Assembly (NCBI GenBank): GCA_009602725.1
Contig: WELB01000122.1
Location: 62,132 to 102,857 of the forward strand
From: Spirogloea muscicola
Lineage: Eukaryota > Streptophyta > Zygnematophyceae > Spirogloeales > Spirogloeaceae
Direction of reading: 5' to 3'
DNA: 40,726 nucleotides
The stretch's first letter is position 1, and every line of letters begins with the position of its first letter. This document shows, in pieces, positions 19,736 through 30,477 of this stretch. The notes beneath the pieces are model-generated. The model did not search any database. It had not been told where the DNA came from and was given only the letters and a program-made list of their open reading frames with translations. The position numbers and the translations under genes were made by a program.

Positions 19736-22240
19736 ATTGATCTTGGCCACACAGGCTCACCGTCAGTTGACACACTCCCACCCAATTGCAGGCTAGCGGA
19801 GGCCGAGTCCGGCGCCCCGCATGGATCAGCGCCGCCGCCGCCGCCGCCGCCAAGAAGCAGCGCGGCGACGAGGAGCAAGAGGCGGCCGCGGCGCTCATCC
19901 CGGGCCTCCCTCGCGACATCGCCGTGCACTGCCAGGCGCTCGTCCCCGAAGGCCACTACCTGTGAGCGCCTGCGCTTCCAGAGCCCTCGACTCTGGGCGC
20001 CCTACTTGCCCACCTCAGGACGCCCCGTCGTACTTCTACTCCTCCAGCCCCTTCGGCTGTCCAGCTCTGGCATTCAACTTGACCAACACCGCTGCCGCAA
20101 GCTCCACACGGGGGCCAGGTGTTGCCCAAGATATGTGCTGCCCGTCACAGACCGGCGACTGAGGTGGAGGAAATGACTGGAAGTATAGCTTGCCTTTTAG
20201 TATAGCTCTCAGTGTCTTGGATACTCGATGGTGTTCCTCATTAGGCTCCATACAATAACGCTGTTAGATCTGGTTGCGGCGGTTGATTGTGGCGTAGGCA
20301 GGAAGCCAGTTGAGAACCTCTCGCATCCATCTCGGGCTGGCCATGGCCATTCACAGCAGTGGGCCTTTGGAAGCGCTCCAGATTGGTTCAGAGGAGCAGG
20401 TTCATGTGTCAACTTACTTATATTGCCGCTCTGTGCATCTATGGAGCAGAGAAGCTCGAGGTGGATGCCGCTCGTGGCGGGAAATCCTTCAGAGTGACGA
20501 GATATACGTGTATGCCTCTGAGCTCATGCATGCTCCTGTACACCGCAGAAGGTGTGCTAGTGTATGTGTGGGGTCTTCGAATGTTTGATGGATGTGGCGT
20601 GCAATGGAACTTTGAGAACGCGATGCTAATGCGACAGTACCCCGGAGAGACATGCGAAGGAGGACGAGTGGCTCTATGTGGTTGATGATGTGAATCCGAC
20701 TCAGTGGCTAGCTTATGACTTTGGTAAGTACAAGCCTTGTTTAGCTCCACCTTTCTTTTGCATGTTCTTAGTGAAGGAGTAGATAAGGGTCCAGTTCCTG
20801 CTTGATTCCTTCTGAAGAAGAGTTGAGCAACAGATATTGTGAACACCATGTTGATGATACAGGTTGCTGCTGAAGAGACGGATTGGCTGCTTATGGGGCT
20901 TAACTATGATGTTTCTTATGGTGGATCCATGTGTAGCTCTCAGGAGATGGTCTCGATTGCCGCCTCTTCCAACAACTAGCAACGTCTTTGACAAATTCCG
21001 GGCAGCAGTTATGAAGAAAAATTTGTACGTGATGGGTGGTCTATCATGTACTCGACCTGCGATTATAGAGAATCACAGAAGTAGAGTTACAGATGAGGTA
21101 AGGCCATCACCAGCATATAGCCTCACTATGAGTGGCGTTGAGGTTGTGCTTCTTCGACATCATTTGCACTAGCTGTGCACGATATTGCTTCTTCTTGTCT
21201 CCGCTTGGCTGAATCTTGTTGTGGGTATATGCCAGTAGATTGAGCTGGATGATTCGAGTGCAGGTCTGGATCTACGATGTGACTACCAATCAATGGGTGT
21301 TAGGTGTTCCAATGCAAGTGCGAAGAGCAGATTTATTCAGAGTGGTCTTGAATGATAGAATTCTTGTGGATGGTGGTTACGGTACCAAATTACATCCTTC
21401 ACGCTCAGTGGAAAGCTTGGACTGTGCCGATGAGGCCAGTAGGTGGCACTCACTTCCATTTCTTCGGGATACCTTGTGAGATCCTGTGTGGGACGCCTTC
21501 TGCCTAAATGGGAAATTGTGGACGTTGCATTAAGCGTCTAATGATGAAGGACATCAGCTTAAAGGACAAAGCCTTGGGGCTCAGATTTACAATCCTGAGG
21601 TGAACGTGTGGCAGCCAGGGCCGGCTTTCCTTGTTGAGTATGGTGCGTCAGCAAGTGCAAATGACACCGTCATAGACAGGCGCTGTGATCTTCAGATCTA
21701 TACTCAGATCAGTGAGAGACGCTTTGAGAAAGGGACTTGTCGAGGTGGGAATCAAGAAGGTCTCGAGAATCAAGAAGGTCTCGGCGAGTTCCGTGGGGCC
21801 AGATTAGTCCATAGTCAAGGTGATGTACCTTTAGTTGGTGGGTCTCAGAACAACTTTGATGATGAGAGTACTAGGCTTCTGCAAAAATGGGATAGAGACA
21901 ATCAACGACGGCAAGCACTGGTGCCCATACCAGGGTACAGTGAAGACATTCTTAAATGTGCCAAGATGACCTGTTGACTATCCTAGCTTCACTGATAAGG
22001 TATGAGATTGAATATCTTGCTTGTTGCGTTTCGTTCCATGTCTAAGCTCTGGCGGCTTGCCTGGTGCGTTGCTTGCTGAATGATTGTGAGAGGTGATAAG
22101 TGCATGGTGTTTTCGGTACGGGGCACCCTCGAGACTGCGTCCGAAATTTTAGCTGGTCTTCTGAAGCCACCGCATGCTGTGGGAGGACCTTCCTTCTACG
22201 TTCTACGTAGCCCCAACTTCACGCACTAGCTTTTGCATTC
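19735..22240 (+). pseudogene. F-box/kelch gene copy 3, most complete, still broken
   Basis: F-box start ALIPGLPRDIAVHCQALVPE (about 19894-19950) with donor CT|GTGAGC at 19962, then CRSWREILQSDEIYVYASEL (about 20475-20535), and WLYVVDDVNPTQWLAYDF with an intron GT at 20724 to AG at 20862. RRWSRLPPLPTTSNVFDKFR and NLYVMGG follow, then an intron 21098-21263, VWIYDVTTNQWVLGVPMQV and LDCADEASRWHSLPFLRDTL. An in-frame TGA at 21476-21478 is followed by IYNPEVNVWQPGPAF and ARLVHSQGDVPLVGGS, ending at 21977. The frame also shifts between the F-box pieces. Intron positions match copy 1, so the copies arose by DNA duplication and not through mRNA. Probably a pseudogene; a missed exon structure cannot be excluded. 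Confidence 0.6.
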
Positions 22241-22420
22241 AGCCAGTACTGTCAATCTAAGAAAGCTGTTTCTGGGGCTCTTTGGACCTTGTCCGTTCTT
22301 CTGGGCTGGCCTTTCAGAGCCACTCGGGAGAGGCACTTTCTTTTCCAAAGCCCACTTTCTCAGATGTGGAAGAAGCTGTTGTTCGTTGATTGGCGCTGAC
22401 ACCCACACAACACCACACAG
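22241..22420 (+). mobile_element. LINE tail fragment
   Basis: GGACCTTGTCCGTTCTTCTG then GGGCTGGCCTTTCAGAGCC (about 22302-22320) is the hairpin tail form seen elsewhere in the window. No coding sequence. Confidence 0.5.
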
Positions 22421-23129
22421 CTAGGCGGGAAGTTAGCGAAGCACACACCGAGCTCAGGGCATCGGCACGCAATCCTGCGGCAGCAGAAGCGCACGTCAGC
22501 ACCGCGCGGTGGGGGAAGCGGGCGTAGATTGGTCGACGATGCGCCTCGGGGGAGGCGCGATACTCTGGAGACGGATGAATGAGGCGCCCGCATTCTTCCC
22601 CCCTCCACGCCGGCGCGCTCCTCCCTCCCCTCGCTCAAAACCTTCCCTCTCCTCAGGCAGATGATTACGTTACTAGATACAGTTCCTTTGGGGAGGGAGG
22701 CTGGGGGTTAAGCTCGCCCCTGCTGCCTTTGAACCAAACATGGGTGTGGTGTGATCAGTGTTGCTACAACAGACCTACTCTTCTGCCACATTCAGTGACT
22801 TGCATGCTAGCCGAAGGCCGGCACAGGTCGGCAGGTAGGCAGGGCGGCACGATGGTGCCAGCCTGCCCTCTCGCTGGTCTAAGGTCAGTGAGATAGCTGC
22901 AAAAGCACCAATGGAAGCACTAGCCATCTTCAATGATTCAGTTGCTAAAAGCAACCCCTAAAGCCCAGTGTAAGCTTTTGCTCCTAGGAATGCTTCTCAT
23001 CAGAGCCAGTCCTTCATGCCTGGGATGCCTCAAGGAGTAAGTGCTACCATGCCGTTCAAATGCGAGAGGATGGCTTCGACGCCCTTATCCAGTGCCGGGT
23101 GACCTGACTGCAGCATGCAACTCCACAAA
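22421..23129. other. unassigned spacer
   Basis: Contains GC-rich stretches and an open plus frame (22579-22896) whose protein shows no known pattern. It lies downstream of the RNase P subunit gene, so part is probably its 3' UTR. Nothing else supported. Confidence 0.4.
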
Positions 23130-24677
23130 TCAGCAATTCTGTGGCAACATGAACCGCACTGCAACCTCACGCGAAGTAAGAAGCTGCCCTATGACATGCT
23201 GCAAGAAAAGCAGGATGGAGCTCCAGAGTGTAGGCACGTTACCTTGATGGCTAGCGCCATGGTGGTGCGCAGGCCCAGGGACGCTCCAAGCAGGGCGGAG
23301 CCCGTTCGATTGGGGCCATTGATGGAGGCAACTGGTACCCCCGCAACGGCCGACAGGCCTGGCAGGTGCGCCGTCAGCTGCTTCGGCTGCACGTCTGCTG
23401 CCAGAATCAGGAGCTTCAAGCACTGGCCCTGCTGACGACCCTCCATCTCAGCTGCAGCTTCCACACTTGGGCAGTCCACTGCGCTGGCTGGTGCTGCCGC
23501 CATTGAGACAGCGACGTCCAACGGAAGAGCCTTGTCGCCGGTATCGAGTGTTTGCTGCATTATGGCTACCTCCAGGGCTCTCGCCCCTCCAGGACCGCCT
23601 TGCTGCTCACCATCACTTTCCTGGTGGTTTTCAGGCTCTCGCGCAGAAGCATGGCCGCAAGCCGGCAGCTCCAAGCCCCAGTTGGGAGAAGTGCCCCTTG
23701 CAGCTGCTGCCTCTGATGCGTGCCTCAAGGCTGCTGCGTGGTCGGGCTGGTGGCCACCGTTGCAGGCCGTCAGAAGAGCTTCACTGCAGCCGGCTATCTC
23801 CAGAGCCCGTGTGACGCAATTCACGCCGATGCACAGGTAGTTCTGCAGCTACCACGTATTTTGTCAAGGATTGCAATGGCTTCTCTCCCTCTTTTCAGAC
23901 TAGCCTCACTCTTAGTCAAGGCACTCTGAAACCGCTTCAGCAGCTCTGCTTCAGCAGCTCGAGGCTTGGCGGCCATAGATTGCTGCAGCAGAAGCGGCCT
24001 GCACTCCAAACGCTAATCTGTTATGTGGTCGGCACCGTATATGGGTGGCTTGATTCGTCTGGCTCAAATTCCGGCCCGGGTCCCAGCTGGACGCTCTTGT
24101 CAGTTTGCCCCGCAAGACGATCAGCGCTAGGGGTCGAGCTTTGAGGTTGTCACTTTGGTCAAGGCTTGGGCCGCCAACACCATACCTTGAGGATCCTGGC
24201 GGGGACACCAGCTGTGCTGCCGCCGGGCTTCAAAGCCATTGCTGCCGTAGCCTCCTCGATGGCCCTGGTCCACAGCACCGCCGCCACACGCAGCCTCAGC
24301 TTCAACCTCATCCTCAGCTCGCCACCGCGTCGACTTGACGCAAGCCCATCGTGCATGCGCGCCTGCGCCGGCCAGCCGTCGACTGACTTGGACAACTCCA
24401 GCAGCACGGCAGGGGCCGTCGCCTCGACGTTCTGGCCGCGGCCATGGGAGGCGGCGCCGCCGCCAGCGGCGTGGCCCGCAGCCGGAGCTCCGCGGCTGGC
24501 GGCGGGGATCCGCGGCGGCGGTNGGCGCCGCCGCCGCCGCAGCGGCCGCGGCCACAGCGCGGGCCTGCCCCTGCCGCAGTGCTCACTGCGGAACCCGGGC
24601 TTGTCAGAGGTGGACCGAGGAACCCCTAAGCACATAAACCCCGAGTCCTTAAACCCCCAGTAAGCTGTACACTCCAT
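23130..24677 (-). CDS. POP3/RPP38-like L7Ae-fold subunit of RNase P/MRP
   Basis: Such proteins bind kink-turns in RNase P and MRP RNA. The main exon 23243-23842 has YLCIGVNCVTRALE, the family's GxNxVTRALE motif, then SEALLTACNG. About 100 residues of insert follow before CLKLLILAADVQPKQLTAHL, AVAGVPVASI and GLRTTMALAIK. The last exon, 23130-23198, joins in phase (HVIGQLLTSREVAV...) and ends in TGA. The 5' end is unsettled. An upstream exon ending at 24186 (ARILK|GT) is phase-compatible with the CAG acceptor at 23843. An open stretch 23850-23982 (KPRAAEAELLKRFQSALTK) looks protein-like but lies in a frame that no intron joins to the main exon. An N base sits at 24523. The head-to-head partner is NDUFAF2. 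The family call rests on motif and fold pattern. Confidence 0.62.
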
Positions 24678-24796
24678 TGGGCTGGCCTCTTGTAAACCGT
24701 TGCCTTATTTGGAAGAGCTCTATTCCCTTAAACCCTGGAGAACCGAAACTCCCAGGCTGGCCGCACCACCAGCTCGGGCTCCGCGAGTGCACCGCC
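24678..24796. promoter_or_regulatory. shared upstream region with telo-box-like motifs
   Basis: Short interval between the minus gene and the NDUFAF2 start. TTAAACCCT at 24727-24735, with CTTAAACCCCC and ATAAACCCCG just to the left (24630-24657), resembles the AAACCCTAA telo box found in promoters of plant translation and housekeeping genes. Similarity only; no binding evidence. Confidence 0.3.
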
Positions 24797-26656
24797 ATGC
24801 TGTCGCGGGTGGCGGCATCGCTGCGGCAGCTGGCGGGCCGGCTGTCGCCGCGCGGCGAGCTCGTGGGCCGCGACGCCGCCGGCAACCAGTACTTCCGGGC
24901 GCCCCGGGCGCTCGACGGCGGCGCCGGTGAGCTCCGGCTCCCCTCTCTCGCTCGAGCCGAGCGCCACCACCTGGCCGCTTGCAGCAGCGGAGACGGCGCG
25001 GAGCCGTCTCAGCGTGCCGCTAATGGTGGACCTCTGCACGACCTCAGAGTGTCGAGGTTTATGGGTGTAGCTGTGTAGCTGTGTAGGCGCAAGCCTGCAC
25101 AGCGTCTGATGTCATGCCAACCTTCCCGCTCCGCAGAGGCCTTCGACAGAGCTACCGTGGCATTGACGTTTTGAAGCGTCACAGATATGGATGTAAAAGC
25201 CTGTGAAGCAAGGAGGAGCTAGATGCTGATGTTGCCTCGCCTGCTCCATTGACCCCGGCAGAGGGCGAGAGGAGATGGGTGCAGTTCAAGGAGCGCATCC
25301 CGGACCCCCGCAGCCTGCCGGTGGAGTGGGCCAGCTGGTTGGCCAATACACGTGCGTCTGCTCCCACTCGGCAGGTGCAGCTCAATCTGATTTCCGTCAT
25401 CCTGTTGGATGGCGATTGTAGCGCCTGCTTGGGCTGCGCTGGCCAGGCTAGACTGCCAAAGTGGTACTGTCAATATGGATGGCTTTGGAATCAGATGCCA
25501 ATGTTGTCTCAATCTCAACAGTAGTGCTCTGTAAAGCGCTCTGTTCACAGGTTGGCTGGCCAGGACAGCTGAGAGCTCTGAAGCGGCCTACTTGAGCTTG
25601 TGCCCAGCCTGGCTGCGTCGTGCTTGATGGCAGATGATTGATGGAATCTTTTGCTCACGACCTCTGACAGGAGATAGAATTGATGGAAGCACAGCGCCGG
25701 CTGATAAAGCACAAGGCAACCAGTGAGCATATCTGGTGTATCCTGCAGGTTTCTCTGTGACCACCTTGGCCCATGCTAGCTTTTGCGTTGTAGACAGAAG
25801 ACTGCCTCTGCCAGCTGATTGAGATGCTTCTTGCAAGTGGCAGTGTTGGAGAAGGAGGAAGAGAAGAGGCGATATCGAGCAAAGAGCATCCAAGAGAGCG
25901 CAGGAGCAGGTACAACCAACAGTTATCACTGATAAACTGTAAACGTCAGGTCGCGCAGTAGTATACTGTTGACAATAGTAGGAGTTTGGGCAAACTCTAT
26001 ATGCTCACATGGCTGCTCTGGCAAAGTATGTGGGTAAGATGCTTTTCTGCAATATATATCTCACAGCACGACCAGGATGTGAATGTTGTTGAGAGGGTGT
26101 CCTGCAGATGATATGAGTGCTGAAAGCATGGGCAGGCTCTTGGAGCAGATTTCAGGGGTGGCCCCTGAAGGCAAGAGCACCTTCCCTTATGTCTGCTGCA
26201 TTGCCTTATTGTAAAGCCCTGCTGTCTGGGCCGGAATGTCTCACAGTTCCTTGTACAACTGTCTTGTGTACTCAAGCTTCTGCTTCAAGGTTGTGGTCAA
26301 GTATGACTTATTACTGCAGTGAAGATGACTACTTGCAGGTTCCGAAAGTCGAGGAGAGGCATCCAGCCTCAGCGAACCTATGGATTGGGCTGAGCCCTCC
26401 AAGCACCATGCCGAGCAGCCATCTCTGCATGCTCCATGGTATGCAATGCGTAATCTGCCACGCACAACAACCGACTGAGAAGTATGCCTTCAGGATTGTC
26501 AGCCAACCTGAAAGTACAACGCCCTTCCTGCTGCTGCTCTTGATTGATATTTGCATTACCCTTCATTGCTGCAGGAGAAGATCGAGCTCCCACCAGCAAG
26601 AGCACTCTATACAGGACACTCTACCGTCAGTCGTTACTCCTTTGACGCTTTTCTGA
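24797..26656 (+). CDS. NDUFAF2: NDUFAF2 (mimitin/B17.2L), complex I assembly factor
   Basis: Mitochondrial matrix protein, paralogue of NDUFA12, that helps late complex I assembly. Exons: 24797-24926, 25262-25374, 25671-25722, 25844-25909, 26108-26170, 26339-26438, 26575-26656; phases agree and give 201 residues. Core motifs: ELVGRDAAGNQYFRA, RRWVQFKE, DPRSLPVEWASWLANTR, ASAPTRQEIELMEAQRRLIK. These parallel the plant pattern (VG.D..GN.YF, RW..FK, P...PVEW..WL, APT..E). A charged helix (LEKEEEKRRYRAKSIQES) and a disordered tail follow. Intron 5 would be GC-AG (GAAG|GCAAGA). If it is not spliced, the protein ends at TAA 26212. The first four exons are secure; the tail is less so. Confidence 0.85.
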
Positions 26657-27195
26657 AGCTTGGATTTTATTCCCAACGCTCGATCATTCTATTCCTGCCT
26701 GATCATGAACATAAACTGGTTGATATATACGCTCTGTATGGGCTGGCATTGTTCTGATTGTGCTATTTGACTAACTCCTCCTCTCATACCTGCGCAATGA
26801 TTTCATGATCCTTTACAGGTCAGATCCTAGTGGGCATGGCGACAGATTCCAGCCTGGAGCATGGCGGCCTCCATAACTTGAGACTTCTTCCTAGGGGTTG
26901 AAAGCTGAGCCAGCTGAGCCAGGCAGGCACGTGGAGTTCCTGGCAGAGAAGCATCATAACCTGTAATCAAGGTTTCCTGTGCTGTTCATGGTAACAAACC
27001 GGCAGATGTTGGTGTATCCACAGTGTCTTGGGGAGCTCACGCTTCCCTGGCAGTCTTTGCCTTGTATCAAAATGATGGCGAACGCAATCGAAGTGCTGCT
27101 GCATACGCGAACCTTGTTTCCTGCAGCCTTTTGCTGAAAGCAGATGTCCAGTGCTGTGGCCGTACAAGTACGGCTCTTCTGAGTGTGCCACCTTT
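26657..27195. other. intergenic, nothing recognised
   Basis: 3' flank of NDUFAF2. Open frames on both strands are short and show no family pattern or repeat core until hairpin tails begin near 27200. Confidence 0.4.
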
Positions 27196-27500
27196 TGCCC
27201 CTTCCGCCCTTTCAGACCTTGTTTATAGATAGACTCGTCCAGTAGAGGGCGATGGCTGTGATTGGCCAGCCTAGTGTGTGACGAATGCTGTGACATACCT
27301 TTGGGCTGGCCTCTCACAGCCACTGCCTTACACTGGAAGAGCTTTTTTTTCGTCCCACTAGCAGAAGCGCCAACTTGCAGAACTCATGGCCTTGTCAATC
27401 TGGACCTTGTCGATCGTTTAGGCTGGCTGTTCACAACCCTTTGTTCATTCTTTTCTGTGGGCTGGCCTCTCCTTCTCAGCAGTCCCTGGCATCCCTACTA
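27196..27500. mobile_element. LINE 3' UTR fragments
   Basis: Tails of the GATGGCTGTGATTGGCCAGC type (27250-27270) and the plus forms GGGCTGGCCTCTCACAGCC (27302-27320) and GGCTGGCTGTTCACAACCC. They lie directly before the coding part of a family 2 LINE. Confidence 0.6.
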
Positions 27501-28312
27501 CATTCTTCATCTCTCCCCTCAGCTTCAGCTTCCCTGCAGGCCTCCCTCCCTACTCGCATGGGCGGCCTTGGCTGCCGGTCGTTGGAGCAGACGGCGCAAG
27601 CAGCCTTCCTGGGCTGCTGGCACCAGATCGCCTCCCTGTTCCCCATGCGCTTCCCTTGCCTCCACGACCCTGTACGCAATGTGGAGGAAGGCTCCTTCCC
27701 CTTCCAAGCGGATCTGAGGAGCATCCGCGACTCAGCCATCAGCTCTTACCCCTCTCTCCAACCCCTACTCACGCCATTCTCCGCCCTCGCCCAAGCTTCT
27801 GATAGAGGGGCACAATCCAGACTGGTTACGGGAGTGAAAGACGAACGCTGCAGAAGGTTGAGGAGGCTGCCAGAGATTCAGAACAATCCAAGGAGCTTGG
27901 CAGGACTTACTTCTCGGGCCACACCTGGTGCCACTGACTGGATCGCCTCTCCCCCCGTCGCCAACGCCTTCAGCACCGAGGCCTTTCGGACATCGCTTCA
28001 ACTCTTCCTCGGCCTCCCACCTAACTGCCTGATTGGGGTTCGCCATAGCGAGTGCGGCTTCCGCGCAGAGGGTGCTGTGCTCGCTACTCACATGCTGAGA
28101 TGCCCCACTGGACAAGAATTGGTGGGCATTCAAAACCTCCTTCGAGATGCCCTGGCGGGCTTGATGCGCGACGCCGGCTACCGAGCGGTCGTGGAAGTCA
28201 ACAATACCATGCCTATCACCACGGACGCCCAGGGACGTCATCATCGCCGCACACTTGACGTTGTGGGCGTGCAACCTGGTGGAGGACCACGGGCCCTGGT
28301 CGACGTTGTTGT
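27500..28312 (+). pseudogene. LINE family 2, thumb to endonuclease, left part of split copy
   Basis: One open frame reads MGGLGCRSLEQTAQAAFLGC (the motif after the reverse transcriptase thumb; compare HGGLGLRPLARLAG in family 1), then SIRDSAISSYPSLQPLLTPF, FRTSLQLFLGLPPNCLIGVR, the zinc region ECGFRAEGAVLATHMLRC, then LRDALAGLMRDAGYRAVVEV, RRTLDVVGVQPGGGPRALVD and VVV. There the copia element interrupts it. The frame is undamaged over about 260 codons, so the copy was fairly young when hit. The 5' end is truncated near 27500; the reverse transcriptase domain is missing. Confidence 0.8.
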
Positions 28313-28754
28313 TGTTGAATATTGTAATATGCTGAATCGGGTGGTCGGGGTGGATGACCATCCCGACCGTCTCATTGGGCCCTTAGAGTCTCCCCTGGAT
28401 AAGGGAGGCCTCGGGCACCGGTCGGAACACTCTAACATCTGAGGCCACGCGGTCACGCGCCCGTGCGCCCTAGCCCTGGCTGCCACCCACCTTGGGTGAG
28501 GTCGGAGCCTGTGCCGTCTGACTGACTGTCTGAGATCTGAATCTGTTTGCCGCCATGAGCACATCTGCATCTGAGCTGCTGCGACGAGGTCGCTCTGCCG
28601 GGCCGCCGCCTCAACGAGGGCGATCTGCTGGACCTGGAGGACGTCCAATGGAGGAACATGACTGGAGGAATCCAGACTCTGACAACGCTGTGTACAACCC
28701 ACAGGGACAGGTACAGGAGCAGGCACATGAGCACACAGCCCAGGAACTTTTTCA
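28313..28754 (+). repeat. copia 5' LTR
   Basis: 442 bp, TGTTGAATATTG...CTTTTTCA, with the TG...CA ends usual for LTRs. It differs from the 3' LTR at nine positions by eye (eight substitutions, one 1-base indel), about 98% identity. The gag start codon at 28555 lies inside it. Confidence 0.95.
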
Positions 28755-30477
28755 GGTTATGGGCCCACCCCTCAGGGGTTCTCTGGGTTCGATCCCTGTT
28801 CTGACTCCCAAGCTTGGGAGAGATACAAACTGGTTGGTCTGGAAGTATAGGATGAAGAAGATGCTCCAGTTCCACAATGTCTGGGATGCTGTAGAGCCTT
28901 CAACTGATCGAGGGCTTTGTCGGCCCTTCTCTCGTACAAATGTTATAGCCTCAGCGATACTTGCCGCAAATCTGGATGATGAAGAGGTGATAGGCATTGT
29001 CAACCTATCCCTGGCTAGCGGCATCTGGGAGTACCTTAAAGACAAGTTTGAGAACCGCGGCACTGACAGAGCTTACTACCTTAGCATGCGCTTGCGCGAG
29101 TGCAGAAAGGAGGAAGATGAGTCAATTCAAGCATTTGTCAGTAGAGTACAATCATTGGCTCTTCAGCTGCATGACATTGGTGAGGAGGTCCCAGTCCGAT
29201 TCCTAGTTCTGGCCATACTTATGGGCCTCCCGCCTGCGTATGATACTGTTAGAGATACATTGCAGATGGTCAGCGCCGACAACCTGACTGTGGAATCTGT
29301 GCTGGCTCGACTCCTTCACAAGCAACGAGCATTGGAGGAGCAACACCGACATCTGACAGGGTCTCTGGTAGGCTCTCTGCCGAATTCACAGGCAGCACTG
29401 CTGACAAGCCGCCACTCTGAGCAAGATCTTCGACATCACTTGATTCAATCGAAGCTTCATCAGCAGACTGTTGCTCGCAGTCTTCGGAGCGGGACTGGTG
29501 GTAGTAGTCCTCTGAGTGAAGATCAGTTTGCAGGGTGGAACAGGAATCCCTTGTATCCTAGAACTTGTTTCTACTGCCGTGAGCCTGGACATGTGATCAA
29601 CGACTGTCCCAAGAAGAAGGCTCTGAAATTTAATGGCAATAGTAGGAGAGGCAGAGGCAGCCATGCTGAGGGAGAGGCACATCTGTCTAGACGGTCTGAC
29701 AGGTCAAATTGTGATAGCTGGCTGATTGACAGCGGAGCATCTCATCACCTCACCTACAGGCGAGATTGGCACTATAACTATCAATTCGTTCCGGACTTCA
29801 ACATTCATCTGGGTGATGACAGTGTGCAGCCAGCTGTTGGAAAAGGAGAAGTGCAGCTGCAAGTGCCTACTCTTCATGGCACTGAAACACAACTTCTGAA
29901 GGATGTCTATCATGCTCCTGGTTTGGCATCAAATCTCCTATCTGTATCCCAGCTCTTAGACAAGGGCTATCATGTGACCTTCGACAGAAATGTCTGTACA
30001 ATCATGAAATCTGGTGTTCCCATTCTGACAGGACGCAGGTCAGGAGATCTGTTTACCTTGAATGGACAGGTGCAAGTACAGGATGTGGGAATACAGACTC
30101 AGGTTGAGAAACAGATTCAGGTGCAGAAACAGATGCAGGTTCAGGGCAGGGTAAATGTATCCGAGTCTGATAGAAGTACTTTTGAGCAATGGCATGCTCG
30201 ACTGGGGCATCCCAATGTTCAGCGGATGAAGAAGCTGAAGAGCATGGTGCATGGAGTAGAAACCCTAGTACAAGATGTTGAACCTGAATTCTGTCGGAGC
30301 TGTGTACAGGGTAAAATCCACCTTCAACAACCGCTCGCTGGTGAGCACTTTAGAGCTTCTACACTTCTGGAACTGGTGCATTCTGATGTTTGTGGCCCTA
30401 CGCAAATACCATCTTTACGGGGCAGCAGATATATTTTGTCCTTCATTGATGATGCCAGTCGATGGAGCATTTTCTGA
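28555..30477 (+). pseudogene. copia gag, protease and integrase start
   Basis: 640 codons from ATG 28555 (context GCCGCCATG). Gag domain with WLVWKYRMKKMLQFHNVWDA and FENRGTDRAYYLSMRLRECR. CCHC zinc knuckle CFYCREPGHVINDC (C338, C341, H346, C351). Protease WLIDSGASHHLTY (catalytic D392). Pre-integrase HARLGHPNVQRMKKLKS with FCRSCVQGK (HHCC finger). The integrase core begins at LLELVHSDVCGP (first catalytic Asp). A one-base loss near 30470 throws the frame into TGA after DDASRWS, cutting off the rest of pol. In the family these parts form the particle, cleave the polyprotein and insert the cDNA. Confidence 0.9.
28755..28769 (+). promoter_or_regulatory. primer-binding site for half initiator tRNA-Met
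   Basis: GGTTATGGGCCCACC directly after the LTR is the exact complement of GGUGGGCCCAUAACC, the anticodon stem-loop of plant-type initiator tRNA-Met (from memory of that tRNA), and is not complementary to its 3' end. This is the copia/Ty5 mode, in which a tRNA cut near the anticodon serves as primer. The site is also translated as part of gag. Confidence 0.8.

Noticed and set aside
23850-23982. Open stretch KPRAAEAELLKRFQSALTK as an exon of the RNase P subunit gene
   Set aside because: No donor in the right phase connects it to the main exon; it may be intron or reflect a sequence error.
28780-28800. tRNA gene at the T-arm-like sequence
   Set aside because: No A box, acceptor stem or anticodon arm in the right place; it lies within gag codons.
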